Part shown: positions 33,089 to 44,095 of the stretch, one piece after another | Layout: each line of letters starts with the position of its first letter | Numbering within the stretch: the first letter of the stretch is position 1 | NCBI RefSeq assembly: GCF_009727055.1 | Contig: NC_052352.1 | Coordinates: 20,765,085-20,829,084, forward strand | Reading direction: 5' to 3' | Length of the DNA stretch: 64,000 nucleotides | DNA from: Benincasa hispida | Lineage: Eukaryota; Streptophyta; Magnoliopsida; Cucurbitales; Cucurbitaceae | Program-made: the position numbers and the translations under genes | The notes under the pieces: generated by a model | Database searches by the model: none | The model's input: only the letters and a program-made list of their open reading frames with translations | Told to the model about the DNA's origin: nothing

Positions 33089-35153
33089 TGTTGGTGTTGA
33101 TGCCCTAAAGTCTCGTGTTCTGTAGTTTATAAATAGTTTGTACGAACGCTTGTGTTGTACAATATATGATATTTTCCTCCACACCTTGTATTTTTCTCAG
33201 TTGCATATTTTATTTGCTTTAACACAAACCAATAAACATAAAATCCCTGGTTATCTGTATGTAACTCAAGCATGTATGTGGTGGCATACAAATGGATTTG
33301 TCTTGAGTGATAACCAAAATGGTCTGTAGTATATGGATATAGGAGGGAAACCTTATCCTGGTAACGCTACGGATGCGGCCTACTTTGTAGAATGGTCACA
33401 AGTGTTGTGACTTGTCACAGATGGTCTAATCCTGATCATTCGTGTTGGGGACATGCGAGTGGGGACGTTCTATACAAAGAGTTTGTATAAGACCTGACCA
33501 CGAAGTATTAACGTCTCGTTATATAACACCGTTCATGATAGAGACTTCACTTCACTAGGATGACCATAGGTAACATGACCTCAATTCTAAGTGAGTTGGG
33601 AACTCTTGCCATTGAGGGTGGTCCTTTGATTTGTATGAGTGCGAGTGGTCAGGTCACCGTTTCAAACCTACCATTTTGGGGATCCGTATGATTTGGGAGC
33701 TAGAAACTCAGCTACACAAGATGTAATTCACCTTTTCCCCGAGGTAGGGGTAAGTAGATAGATAGCTCCCTTAAGGGTTGATTCCAGGGCTTGAACGATG
33801 TGGCGCTACACACCTTCTCTTGGCCAGAGAGGTGTTCACACCTAGTTGGATTATGTTGTATTGTTCATTAGAGGAATCAGTGATACTTAAGGAGTGAGAT
33901 GTAACTACAGGAGCAAAACAGTAATTTGGCCCAGCTGTACTTACGAGCATCTCTGAAGGGTCATCGTACTCATGATTGGTTATACCCGATGACCACAAAA
34001 ATGGGAAGAAGAGTTCAGCTGTTGGTCTTTAGTGGAATGTCTGACAGTTAACGAATGGTGGATCTCATGGCTAAAGAGCTTAGTTAGCTATTCACGGACC
34101 ATTGAAGCTTCGAGCCATAGGTCCATTAGGTCCCCTGGGTAGCTTGGATAAAGTCGAGAATCCGTGTTTGGGTTAATTTGAAATGTTCAAATTGACAAGA
34201 GGAAGTTTGATTGTATATGATATCATTGGACTAGTTAATTATATATGATATAATTGACTAAATGTATGAGATACATTATTTTGGAGGAAATTAGATATAA
34301 ATATGATTTATATCAAGTAGAGGAGAAATTACTTTGTAGATATGTGATATCAAACTATAGGTTAAAAATATAATATGATTATATTTATTAATATTTTAAT
34401 TGGTTAATTATATGATAATTAACCCAAAATCACGTGCGGACGTGCGTTAGTGGGAACAACGTCGGTTATTATAACCGATGAATAAAAATTAAATTTGTTT
34501 CATTTTGAATTGTTCGTCTGGGAAAAAGATCGAAGGAGCGCGTTAGTGTGAAAACGTAATCGATCGCTTAAAATTGAGAGCCTATACGATAGTCGCTCAG
34601 TGTCTAAACGATCTTCTACCTAGCGCCTAAACGATCGCACACTAAGTCCTAAACGATTGGTTAGCTTTCCTAAATGATCGTTCAGTAAAATCTACACGAT
34701 CTTGTAGTTTCTCCTAAGCGATAAGCATCTTGCCATACGATAGCTTCATATTCCCTCCCACTTGCTTATCGCCTACATGATCAGTTCTTCCTCCTACCTC
34801 AACCAAACTCACCAAAGACCACGCTTTGGGTTCTCACTCCGAGAATACCTGGGGCTCTATTCTGGTGGTGTCGTCCCCGCTGCGATCATGTTTTTGTGGT
34901 TGTTCATGCTGCTGTAGTCTAGGCATTGGTTGATCAGGTAGTGGTCTTCCACTGCGTTGAGTTCTAAAGTTTGAAGACCGTCTTCAATTGGTATGTGAAC
35001 TCTCTCCCTTGTTATTTTTTTGTTCAAAGCATGCCGTTAATTGACTGGTTGTTTGCATAACTGTGCGTTTGAATATATCTGGTGTATTTCGGTCATTGTG
35101 AATATGGAGCGATCCGAACGCGCTCATAGAACTTTTCATTAAGAGATCCTTCA
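33089..35153 (+). repeat. Copia-2 5' LTR
   Basis: Starts TGTTGGTGTTGATGCCCTAA directly after a PPT and ends GATCCTTCA just before a PBS; 2,065 bp. Colinear with 41035-41401 plus 46411-48110. It contains the 22-bp-period array at 34561-34743. Several LTR positions differ between the two copies, including array unit number, so the element is not young. Confidence 0.85.
34561..34743 (+). repeat. 22-bp-period array in the Copia-2 5' LTR
   Basis: Successive ACGAT starts are spaced about 22, 23, 22, 21, 22, 22 and 19 bases. A typical unit is ACGATCTTGTAG plus TTTCTCCTAA. The units match those of the 3' LTR (47527-47740) and, more loosely, those of the Gypsy-1 LTR (3842-4050). Confidence 0.8.
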
Positions 35154-35155
35154 AT

Positions 35156-35169
35156 TGGTATCAGAGCCA
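35156..35169 (+). other. Copia-2 primer-binding site (tRNA-iMet type)
   Basis: TGGTATCAGAGCCA lies two bases after the LTR end and complements the 3' end of initiator methionine tRNA. Confidence 0.85.
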
Positions 35170-37369
35170 GGTTCTGATACTTCGATTTCATATGTTGTAA
35201 TGAAATGACATTTACGTTCTTGGTGGGTGCATTTCTACACCGTTTAATGGTTAAATTTTTGTGGATGTGCGGATTAATGGATGTTTTCGTGGATGGTAGC
35301 CTCGGTTTGATTTAATTCTTTTACATTTGCGGTTGTTTGTAAAGGCCCCTGCTTTTTTTGGACATTAATAATCGTTATCGAGTCTGTATTCAAAGTCTGT
35401 TTGAGTTTTGAGTCATTCATGATGAGGATCGGAGCAAGCGTTGCGGTTCTTCGAGGAAGGAGGCGATCAAGGGTTGATTGCATCGTGCAGACGATGGAGT
35501 ACGCGATCGTTGTTGATCGCATCATGCAGACGATGGGGTACGTGATCGCTGTTGATCACATTGGTTAAACGATGGGATATGCGATCAAGGATTGATCGCA
35601 TCATATTGACAATCGGGTACGCGATCGCTCGGTTTGTGTAGACGATGGGATGCTTATGTATCGTTTAACGCACACTCGCACTAGACGATCGTTTAGGTCA
35701 GCAAGCTTCATCACTTAGTAAATGAATAAACGATCGTTTAGTAATACCAGGTAAATCGTTTATCTGTCGTCGCGTTAAGCAATCGCATAGACGATCAGGC
35801 TTTGCAGCCTCATTGTCGTCTATGCGATCGTTTAACTTTGCTTCTATCATCTAGTGCTTGCTGGACGATCATCTACCTATGGCGTTTACTACATGATGGA
35901 GTCCTCCTGGCGGTTCAAGATCCATTTCGTCTGTGAACTGGTTTGCTCAATGAAAAATGTAATAGAAAGGGTTATTTATTTTCGGTTTTTTGTAAAGGCT
36001 CATCCCAGTCTACTAATCCTTTATTTATTACATGCGATGTATGTTTTTAATATGTCATATGGTATGCACATATAGTAAATCCCACCTCAGGTTATGCAAT
36101 GATCATGCATCATCTCTTTATTGTAATTGTTATAATTTAGAGAAGCATGATTTACTTATGTAAGAGCATGCTCATGCATCATATAATATAAGATTTATGT
36201 TTATGCATGATAAAAAGCATTGGCATGCATCATCTTTATATTATAATTGTTATAGTATAAGGGTGAATGATAGCATGTTTGCTTGGTTGTTACGCGTTAT
36301 ATAAAAGATATATATAGTAATGACCAGAAATTGCATGAAGCATGACACATAGGTTACTTTATAAATGTTATAAACACCTCGTTGCGCAATGGTTTTAGTT
36401 GTTTCTTTTTAAAAGTTAAAGAGAAATTAGAAATAAAAGAAATAAAAAAGACATGCATGCTCATTTAGGTTTAATTCATGGTTTTAAAGTGTTTAAAACT
36501 TAGATCACATAGACCTAAGATCTCGGTTCTAATACGATTAGAAACCCTAAGGATAATAGGATTAAATTGGCTAGTAAAAGGTTAAAGTGTAGCAAATCTA
36601 TCTATAAGGGACCTTTTGTCTAAGGTAGGTTCTGTCTAGGCTGGGGTATTTATGTTGACGAAAACATAACACCCCTACCTGGGATCTTATCTGGAAAGGT
36701 GAATTAGATAGATTTGATGCATGTATGCAAGTTAAGGATAGTCTATTAAAGTGTTTAAATGTGACTACTTGAACTTGTTCATATTTCATAGACAAACATT
36801 ATTTATGAACAGAGTTTTAAAAGATGACTTAGACTAAAATCAGTAGCCAGATTATCAAGGTTAATGAACCCTAGGTAGAACATTCAGTGGGAGGTACTTG
36901 GGGCATAAGATGCTTCATTTAAACCTTTCAAGTTTCTCTTAAATAGTCCACACTGTGAGATCTACCCTCGGCCTCGCAGCACCTTTGGCGTATCCCCCTA
37001 ACGGATGGTGTTTGGGTAGGTCAATCTGTTCCCTATGTACGGCTCATTAGGGTGGGACTCTGGCACCGAAAGCGAGGGGTCACACTTACGCGAAATTGTT
37101 AAAGGTTAACAGTTCTAAACCAAAAAATGGTGGCTATTAGGTTCAGTTCCAAGAGTTGGATCTGCCTAATGGTTGAGAATGTCTCATCCCAGCGAAAGGG
37201 CAACTGATCATCCCACCGATGACGTTTGTCCTGCCTCACTGGGGCATCATTGCAAAATAGAAGTCTATAACTTAGGGTACTTGAAACTGTTTTGCAAAAC
37301 TGATTGGTTTAAAAGTGGTTTAGCAAAATCTAATAAAATTTTGTTCGTATTTTTAGCAACTTTTTCAAA
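35170..37369 (+). other. Copia-2 long untranslated leader
   Basis: About 2.2 kb separate PBS and gag with no convincing coding sequence. It holds a 39-40-bp minisatellite (35463-35653), scattered CGATCGTTTA units (35680-35875) and a repeated AT-rich ATGCATCAT/CATGCATGA section (36090-36350). The section 48114-48400 is similar in reverse complement, showing that a second element of this family lies there on the - strand. Confidence 0.7.
35463..35653 (+). repeat. 39-40-bp minisatellite in the Copia-2 leader
   Basis: Five consecutive units begin at 35463, 35503, 35542, 35581 and 35621. Each starts GCGATC (or GTGATC), has a central TTGATCGCAT-like segment and ends GACGATGGGGTAC-like. Unit lengths are 40, 39, 39 and 40, with a partial fifth. 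Units carry two or three GATC-containing words each. Confidence 0.85.
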
Positions 37370-38360
37370 ATGGCAACAACCCCGTTGGCATTGTTAATCG
37401 CCGAAAAACTTACTGGCGATAACTTTGCAACATGGAAACACATGATCACGATGATTCTGATCATCGAGGATCTCATGTTCGCTCTCAACTCCTAATGTCG
37501 CTCAAAATTTTCGGGAGGCATACGAGCGATGGATAAGGGCGAATAAGAAGCCCCGAGCCTACATCTTGGCAAGCCTTTCTGAAGTCTTGGCCAAAAAACA
37601 TGAGCCTATGGTCTCATCGCGTGAGATCATGGAGTCCCTGCGGGGGATGTTTGGACAACCGTCTGAACAGCTTATGCATGAGGCTCTTAAATATATATTC
37701 AACTCCAAAATGGAAGAAGGCACCTCTGTTTGTGAACATGTGTTTAACATGATGGTCCACTTTAATGTGGCGGAGTTGAATGGGTCTACCATCGATGAAG
37801 ACAGCCAGGTTAGCATAATCCTGCATTCATTGCCGGAGAGCTTCCTGCACTTTGTTAGCAATGTGATTCTTAACAAAGTGAAATATAACCTTACAACTCT
37901 CCTCAACGAGTTGTAGACCTACCAATCTTTACTGAAAAGTAAGGAAAGGAATAAGGGTGAGGCAAATGTTTCTTCATCCTCCAGGACATTGCATAGAGGA
38001 TCGACCTCAGGAACGAAGTCTGCACCTTCTACTTCTAACTCTGCAAAGGGGAAGAAGAAGAAAGGTGGTAAGGGAAAAGAGAAGGCACCTGCTAACCCAC
38101 CGCCTGTCGCCCGAAGGAAGCGTCCACAGATTGCTAAGGGAAAGTGTTTCCACTGCAACCAAGATGGACACTGGAAGAGGAACTGTCCTCGGTATCTGAA
38201 AGAGAAGAAAACAGACAAGGCTAAGGCCAAGGCTGATAAAGGTAAATGTGATTTACTTGTACTTGAAACTTGTTTAGTGGAGAGTGATGATTCTTCTTGG
38301 ATAATTGATTCACGCACCACTAACCATGTTTATTCTTCTTTTCAAGGGATTAGATCTTGA
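37370..38360 (+). pseudogene. Copia-2 gag and start of protease, broken
   Basis: ATG 37370 opens TTPLALLIAEKLTGDNFATW, the classic start of copia Gag, and stops at 37493. The next frame (37566-37916) continues with PRAYILASLSEVLAKKHEPM, SLRGMFGQPSEQLMHEALKY and a capsid-like helical stretch. After another stop the third piece (37989-38360) holds a Lys-rich region, a perfect CCHC zinc knuckle (CFHCNQDGHWKRNC) and the protease start SSWIIDSRTTNHV. The catalytic DSG is DSR here, so the protease is dead at that site. In frame terms the gag needs one frameshift and one stop repaired. Confidence 0.85.
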
Positions 38361-38439
38361 CGACAGCTGGAGGCTGGTGAGATGACGATGCGGTAGGCAC
38401 TGGGCACGTCGTTTCAACTGTGGCAGTGAGAGGGCTTCA

Positions 38440-39420
38440 GTTAGCTTTACAAAATTGGTTTCTTATTTAAATGATGTATATATTGTTCCCGAACTAAAAA
38501 GACACCTTATTTCTGTAAAGTATTTATTGCAATGTAAATATACTATCTCTTTTAATATGGATAAAGCGTTTATTCATAAAGATGGTGTTTTTATTTGCAC
38601 AACAAATATGGAATCGAATTTATATATACTAAGGCTGTTAGCCATTAATTCCTTCCACAATACTGAATTGTTTAGAACCGTCATAACTCAATCAAAACGT
38701 CGACAAATTTCTCAAAAAAGAAAACGCCCAACTTTGGCATCTTCGTTTAGGGCATATCAATCTCAATAGGATTGAGAGATTGGTAAAGAATGGACTTCTA
38801 AGTGAGTTAGAAAATACTTCTTTACCAGTGTGTGAATCTTGCCTTGAGGGTAAGATGGCTAAACGACTTTTTATTGGAAAAGGTTATAGAGCCAAGGAGT
38901 CTCTTGAGTTAGTACATTCTGACCTTTGTGGTCCTATGAATGTGCGAGCCCGAGGTGGCTATGAGTATATTATCAGTTTTACTGATGATTACTCTAGGTA
39001 CGGGTATGTTTATCTTATGTAACGGAAGTTTGAATCCTTTGAAAAGTTCAAAGAGTTCAAGGCTGAAGTTGAAAATGCATTGGATAGACGGATTAAAACA
39101 CTTCAATTGGATCGAGGTGGAGAATTTTTGGACTCGGTATTCCAGGACTGTTTGATAGAACATGGGATCATTTCCTAACTCTTAGTGCTGGGTACACCTC
39201 AGCAGAATGGTGTAGCGAAGAGGAAAAATAGAACCTTGTTAGACATGGTTCGCTCGATGATGAGTTACGCTTCCTTATCAGACTCGTTTTAAGGTTTCGC
39301 AGTGGAGATTGCGGTATACATATCAACTATGTTCCCTCCAAGAGTGTTGCAAGAATACCTCTGGAGATGTGGAACAGGGGTAAAGCTAGTTTATGTCACT
39401 TCCGCATTTAGGGTTGCTCT
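38440..39420 (+). pseudogene. Copia-2 protease end and integrase, broken
   Basis: 38455-38600 reads LNDVYIVPELKRHLISV, the end of the protease region. The pre-integrase zinc domain is LWHLRLGHINLNRIERL with CESC (38720-38870). The core shows LVHSDLCGPM (first Asp) and ISFTDDYSRYGYVYL (second Asp region), LQLDRGGEFLDS, then PQQNGVAKRKNRTLLDM. The catalytic Glu of the usual GVAER/GVSER is Lys here. A stop at 39020, another near 39176 and a frameshift near 38730 add to the damage. Confidence 0.85.
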
Positions 39421-39426
39421 GCATAT

Positions 39427-40930
39427 TTGCTTGAGGCTAATCCCAAGAAGTTAGAACCACGTCCGAGGTTATGCCTCTTTGTAGGCTACCCCAAAGGTAC
39501 ACGATGGGGTTATTTTTATGATCCGATGGAAAATCATGTGTTTGTTTCAACAAACGCTACTTTCCTGGAAGAGGATCATATAAGGGAACACAGTCCACGA
39601 AGCAAAGTCTTGTTGTATGAACTTTCCAATGAAACTATTGAAACTTCAACAAGAGTTGTTGAAGAGCCTGCTACATTAGCAAGAGTTGTTGATGGGAGTT
39701 CATCCAGTAGGTCGGTTCCACTTCAAGAGTTGAGGGAACTTCGACATTGTGGGAGGGTTGTGAAACCCACCCATTCGCTATCTGGGTTTCACGAAAATTC
39801 TTGCTATGGTAGCAGATGGCGACGTTAAGGATCCGTTGTCTTATCGAAAGGCAATGGAGGATGTTGACCGGGATGAATGGTCAAGGCCATGGATCTCGAG
39901 ATGGAGACGATGTACTTCAACTCAATATGGGATCTTGTATATCAGCCTGATGGGGTAAGACCTATAGGTTGTAAATGAATCTACAAGCGAAAATGGGGTG
40001 TTGATGGGAAAGTACAGACCTTCAAGGCTTGACTTATGGCAAAGGGTTATACCCAAGTAGAAGAAGTCGACTATGAGGAGACTTTCTCGCCCGTTGCCAT
40101 GTTAAAGTCGATCCACATCCTTCTGTCCATTGTAGCTTATTATAATTATGAGATCTGGCAAATGGACATCAAGACGGCCTTTCTAAATGAAAATCTTGAG
40201 GAGACATTTACATGGTGCAGCCCGAGGGATTCATAGTCCAAGGTCAAGAGCAAAAGGTTTGCAAACTAAATTTGTCCATTTATGGACTAAAACAGGCATT
40301 TCGATCTTGAAACATACGGTTTGATACTGCGATTAAGTCGTATGGCTTTGACCAAAACGTTGATGAACCTTGTGTTTATAAGAAGATCATCAACGCTTGT
40401 GTAGTCTTCTTAGTGTTGTATGCAGACGATATCCTACTCATTGGGAATGATGTAGGTCTACTGACTGCAATTAAGAACTGGCTAGCAACCCAATTCCAAA
40501 TGAAAGATTTGGGAGAGACTCAATTTGTTCTAGGTATACAAATCTTTCGGGATCGTAAGAACAAAGTGCTAACACTGTCTCAGGCATCGTACATTGACAA
40601 GATGTTGCTTAAGTACTTGATGTAGGACTCCAAGAGAGGCCTACTGCCATTTAGGCATGGAGTCACTTTGTCTAAGGACATGTGTATTAAGACGCCTCAA
40701 GAGGTCGAGGAGATGAGACGGGTCTCATATGCGTCAGCCGTTGGCAGGTTTGATGTACGCGATGCTTTGTACTCGTCTAGACATCTACTATGCTTTGGGA
40801 ATAGTCAATCAGTATCAGTCTAACCCAGGCCATTTTCATGTTGTTAACTCGTTTACGAAGGCTCTCACAGTTACAGTGTTTGAGGGTCACCTACGGAGCA
40901 TGGGTCTATAGGATCGCCTGCGGTTGGACT
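39427..40930 (+). pseudogene. Copia-2 integrase tail and reverse transcriptase; RNase H deleted
   Basis: 39427-39828 is the post-integrase tail (RLCLFVGYPKGTRWGYFYDP, VFVSTNATFLEEDHI). RT runs from about 39830: KAMEDVDRDEW, AKGYTQVEEVDYEETFSPVA, WQMDIKTAFLNENLEE (first catalytic Asp), SIYGLKQA, LYADDILLIGND (the Y-x-D-D box), FQMKDLGETQFVLGIQI. After IYYALGIVNQYQSNPG the frame jumps to HFHVVNSFTKALTVTVFEGHL, the very end of Pol. The whole RNase H domain (roughly 130-150 residues) is therefore absent. Stops at 40234 and 40623 and a frameshift near 40205 also break it. Confidence 0.85.
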
Positions 40931-41020
40931 AGGGTAAGTGGGAGAATTTTTTTGTACTGGGCTTTTATTCCCTAGTTTATTGTTTTGTACTAGTTTTTTG
41001 TACACCCCACTTTGCTTTAG

Positions 41021-41034
41021 CACAAGTGGGAGAT
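41021..41034 (+). other. Copia-2 polypurine tract
   Basis: ACAAGTGGGAGATT lies immediately before the 3' LTR start TGTTGGGG at 41035. The same tract precedes the 5' LTR at 33075-33088 and, in part, the LTR at 57033. Confidence 0.75.
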
Positions 41035-41401
41035 TGTTGGGGTTGATGCCCTAAAGTCTTGTGTCCTGTAGTTTGTAAACAGTTTGTACGAATGCTTGTG
41101 TTGTATAATATATGATATTTTATTTCACATCTTGTATTTTGCTCAATTGCATGTTTTATTTGCTTGATCACAAACGAATAAACATAAAATCCCTGGTCAT
41201 CTGTATGTAACTCAAGCATGTATGTATGACATACAAGTGGATTATGTCTTGAGTGATAACCAAAATGGTCTGTAGTATATGGATATAGAAGGGAAACTTT
41301 ATCCTGGTAACACTATAGATGCGGCCCACTTTGTGGAATGGTCACAAGTGTTGTGACTTGTCACAGATGGTCTGGTCCTGATCATTCGTGTTGGGGACAT
41401 G

Positions 41402-42605
41402 TGGTGATAAAAATTTGGAAGCATATATGATGCATGTCTTAGGCTATGCATTTCATCTCATGCGTCAGTGGTCATGCGTTGTAATGGAAAGTATGCGTTA
41501 ATCTCGTATGCAATGACCATGCGTTCCTATCACAAGTTTTCTTGCTCTCTCGCCAAGTATAACGAGGTCGCAAGTTTCTCGGGTGATCCGAGGTCGAACT
41601 CAGGGACTTGTAGCTAAATGTCATGAAGTAATATGTTTGTGGAGAAGAATAAAAGAATGTTGAGGGTTATGGGCTATACACTACTCCTTCTCCTAACTAA
41701 CAGATGAAGGAATGGAAGTATGACTATGAGAGATGGAGACACGAAAACTGTTAACGCATAGTGAAATGCATAGAAAAATAGATAAAATGGCGAGGACTTC
41801 TTCACTGCAACACTAAGCTTAACTGCAAAGGTAACCCCAGCCAATGCAAGCTATGCGATCATGCTATGGCCTACCGGTGGCGTCAAGGCTGCCAGTGGTG
41901 CCATGGATGGGCGGTGGAGTAGACTCTCTCAAGATCTAACTCTGACAAAGGCTCCGATCGTCACTCGAAATGGATGAAGGAATGAAGAACTTTCAAGACT
42001 ATCTTCTCACGCTTTGGTCTGGATCACAAGGATCTGCCCTAAGGCAGAAACCTTGACGATTTGAAATTGTGCTCTAAGGCTTCTATTTATAGAGCTTGTT
42101 CGCCGATAGCATTAATGGATCTACTCTAAATCTGACACTCGCGACGCGATGGTCCTTTTCTGAATCTCTGCCACTCGCGGCGTGGTTGGTGAAATGTCAA
42201 CATCATCTTGTTGATAATCCCAATGTATGCATTCATGGCTGCATTCCACCAACCTTGCGATCACCTTCTATTATGGTTATTACTCTGTAGCTGCAGTCTC
42301 CCTACGATGACCGCATTCGCTCGATAGCCGCAACACCCATATGACTAACGAATGCGATCACCGCATGTGATCGTATTCACAATAGCCTGGCTTCTGCGCA
42401 TGCAATCTATTCCTGCGTTTGCTACAAAAATAAACAATTGAACGCATAGTAACGTATAAAAGTGGGTTAGCCGAGATTCTTAATGTCGATCGACGCAAGC
42501 CCGTTTTCTCTTGAATTCTTAATATAATCGTCGCATATTCTACTGAACAGCCCTCATAATTCTAAATAAAAGGCTTATAATGACGTACATTTCTGCCCAT
42601 CATCA
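41402..42605 (-). repeat. Family A 3' LTR (shortened)
   Basis: 1,204 bp. On the - strand it runs TGATGATGGGCAGAAATG to TTTTTATCACCA. Compared with the partner LTR it lacks about 750 bp: after ATCATGCTAT near 41876 it jumps to GTCAAGGCTGCC, which in the partner lies at about 45307. A TATA box is at 42084-42091. Confidence 0.85.
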
Positions 42606-42620
42606 CACCCCCAAACTTAG
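42606..42620 (-). other. Family A polypurine tract
   Basis: CTAAGTTTGGGGGTG on the - strand, directly before the LTR start. A near copy at 61480-61494 (TAAATTTCGGGGTG, + strand) precedes another LTR of the related family B. Confidence 0.75.
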
Positions 42621-44069
42621 AATCATGCTTGTCCTTAAGCATGTTTTATACTTGGGAAATTCATAATTCACCCTCTGGCTTTCCTTTGCAATGACCATCC
42701 TCTCAGCATATAATTTCCTCATCCCTCTAACCTTGGCATCAACGCTCTCCCCAACTTCGGCTGCTTCTTTAAAGAGATCTTTTCTAAGCTTAAATCCGGC
42801 AAGCCTCTGCTAAAAAAATTTTTATTCATTCCCCGCAACTTTGTGTTTAGCTAACAATGTGTCCGTTGAGAATATTCAAAACCTTGCGATTTATTATTAG
42901 AATGCAGCGTTGAACCTGGTTACACTCTTCGTTTTGGCTTGCCCCCACGTGTGTCATGCAGACAGCCTACTTTGGTTGTGTGCCATATTCAACTCAATTA
43001 TTTTTTTGGTTTAATTTTGCGTCAGACAGAGGAGTTGCTCTTATGCGTTGATCTTGGCCACTTAATTTCGTTTTGGCTTACCTGCACGTGTGTCAGGCGA
43101 AGTATCCAACTACGAGTAAGTGCCTTTCACAACTTAACTCTTATCAGCTTGAGTTTCCCCTTTACGCTGACAGTGGAGTTTTTATTCCCGAACTTTTTAT
43201 ATATATATAGAAAAACATCGTAATGTAGTGAATGCATTTCTCTGGGACTGCTACCACCCCCAAACTTAGCGATTGGCAACGCTCTTGCCAAAAAGTTGAA
43301 AACAAACTCAACAGGAATGCGGTAAAAAATGTTTGAGCAGAGGTTTACACAGACTAAAACTTAGACTGTCAAATTTTGAAGAAGCTATTAAAAGTGAGGT
43401 GAGCCTTGCAATTTTTAGTTGGCGGATGTAGCGAATTATATGTACCATCATAGATGCATCGCAAAGGTAGGCAAGTGGGTAAAAGAGAATTTCAAAAGGA
43501 TAATGCGTACAAGATAACAAGAAAAGAACCTTTGAGTAGAATAACACTTGTGACCATGCTTTAGAATTCATGCGGTTGTAGCCATGCGTTGAATGATGGA
43601 GAGGATTCTTCCGCTATAATTGCGCACCGAGGAGAATTATTGCCGCACCTACAAGGAGCAAACACATCACATCCACGAAAACAGCCGTATATCCAAAATA
43701 ACAATGAAAATAAACTAAACTAGAAAATTAAGGTAAAGATAGAGTAGAAGACATTCCTAAAGAAATTGGAATGATGTCACCGCAAGGAGTCTTCCATGCA
43801 AGAGATTGTTCTCAACTGCTTAGGTCAAGGGGCTCGTCCTGACCATTGGAACTTCCGGCAATTGTTGGGCGCATGTCGGCCGTCATGTGCTTATAAATGC
43901 TCTCAGCTCATGCGACTGATTGCCCTTCTATCTTGGGGCGATGCTGGCTTTCGGTGCATCGCCTACACTTCAAATATTGTTTGCAGCCTGGTCGCACAAG
44001 CTACAATACTCCCAAGGTAAAAAGTTTGCCTACGGAAACACAAAACTCAACAAACCATTAGCTACCAAG
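42621..44069 (-). other. Family A internal region, non-coding
   Basis: No gag or pol motif in any frame. It contains two direct copies of TTCGTTTTGGCTT-CACGTGTGTC-type sequence (42929-42972 and 43069-43112, about 140 bp apart) and a second PPT-like CTAAGTTTGGGGGTGG on the - strand at about 43254-43270. A short TATATATATA run is at 43199-43208. Confidence 0.65.
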
Positions 44070-44089
44070 TCCCTAACAATGACGCCAAA
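44070..44089 (-). other. Family A primer-binding site
   Basis: On the - strand TGGCGTCATTGTTAGGGACT begins six bases from the LTR end. The TGGCG(C/T)C(A/G)TTG start is common in plant gypsy elements. The primer tRNA is not certain from sequence alone. Confidence 0.7.
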
Positions 44090-44095
44090 AACTTG

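Noticed and set aside
37919..38320. 133-aa - strand frame opposite Copia-2 gag
   Set aside because: It is antisense to the gag zinc-knuckle region, whose CCHC motif and Lys-rich linker are clear on the + strand.
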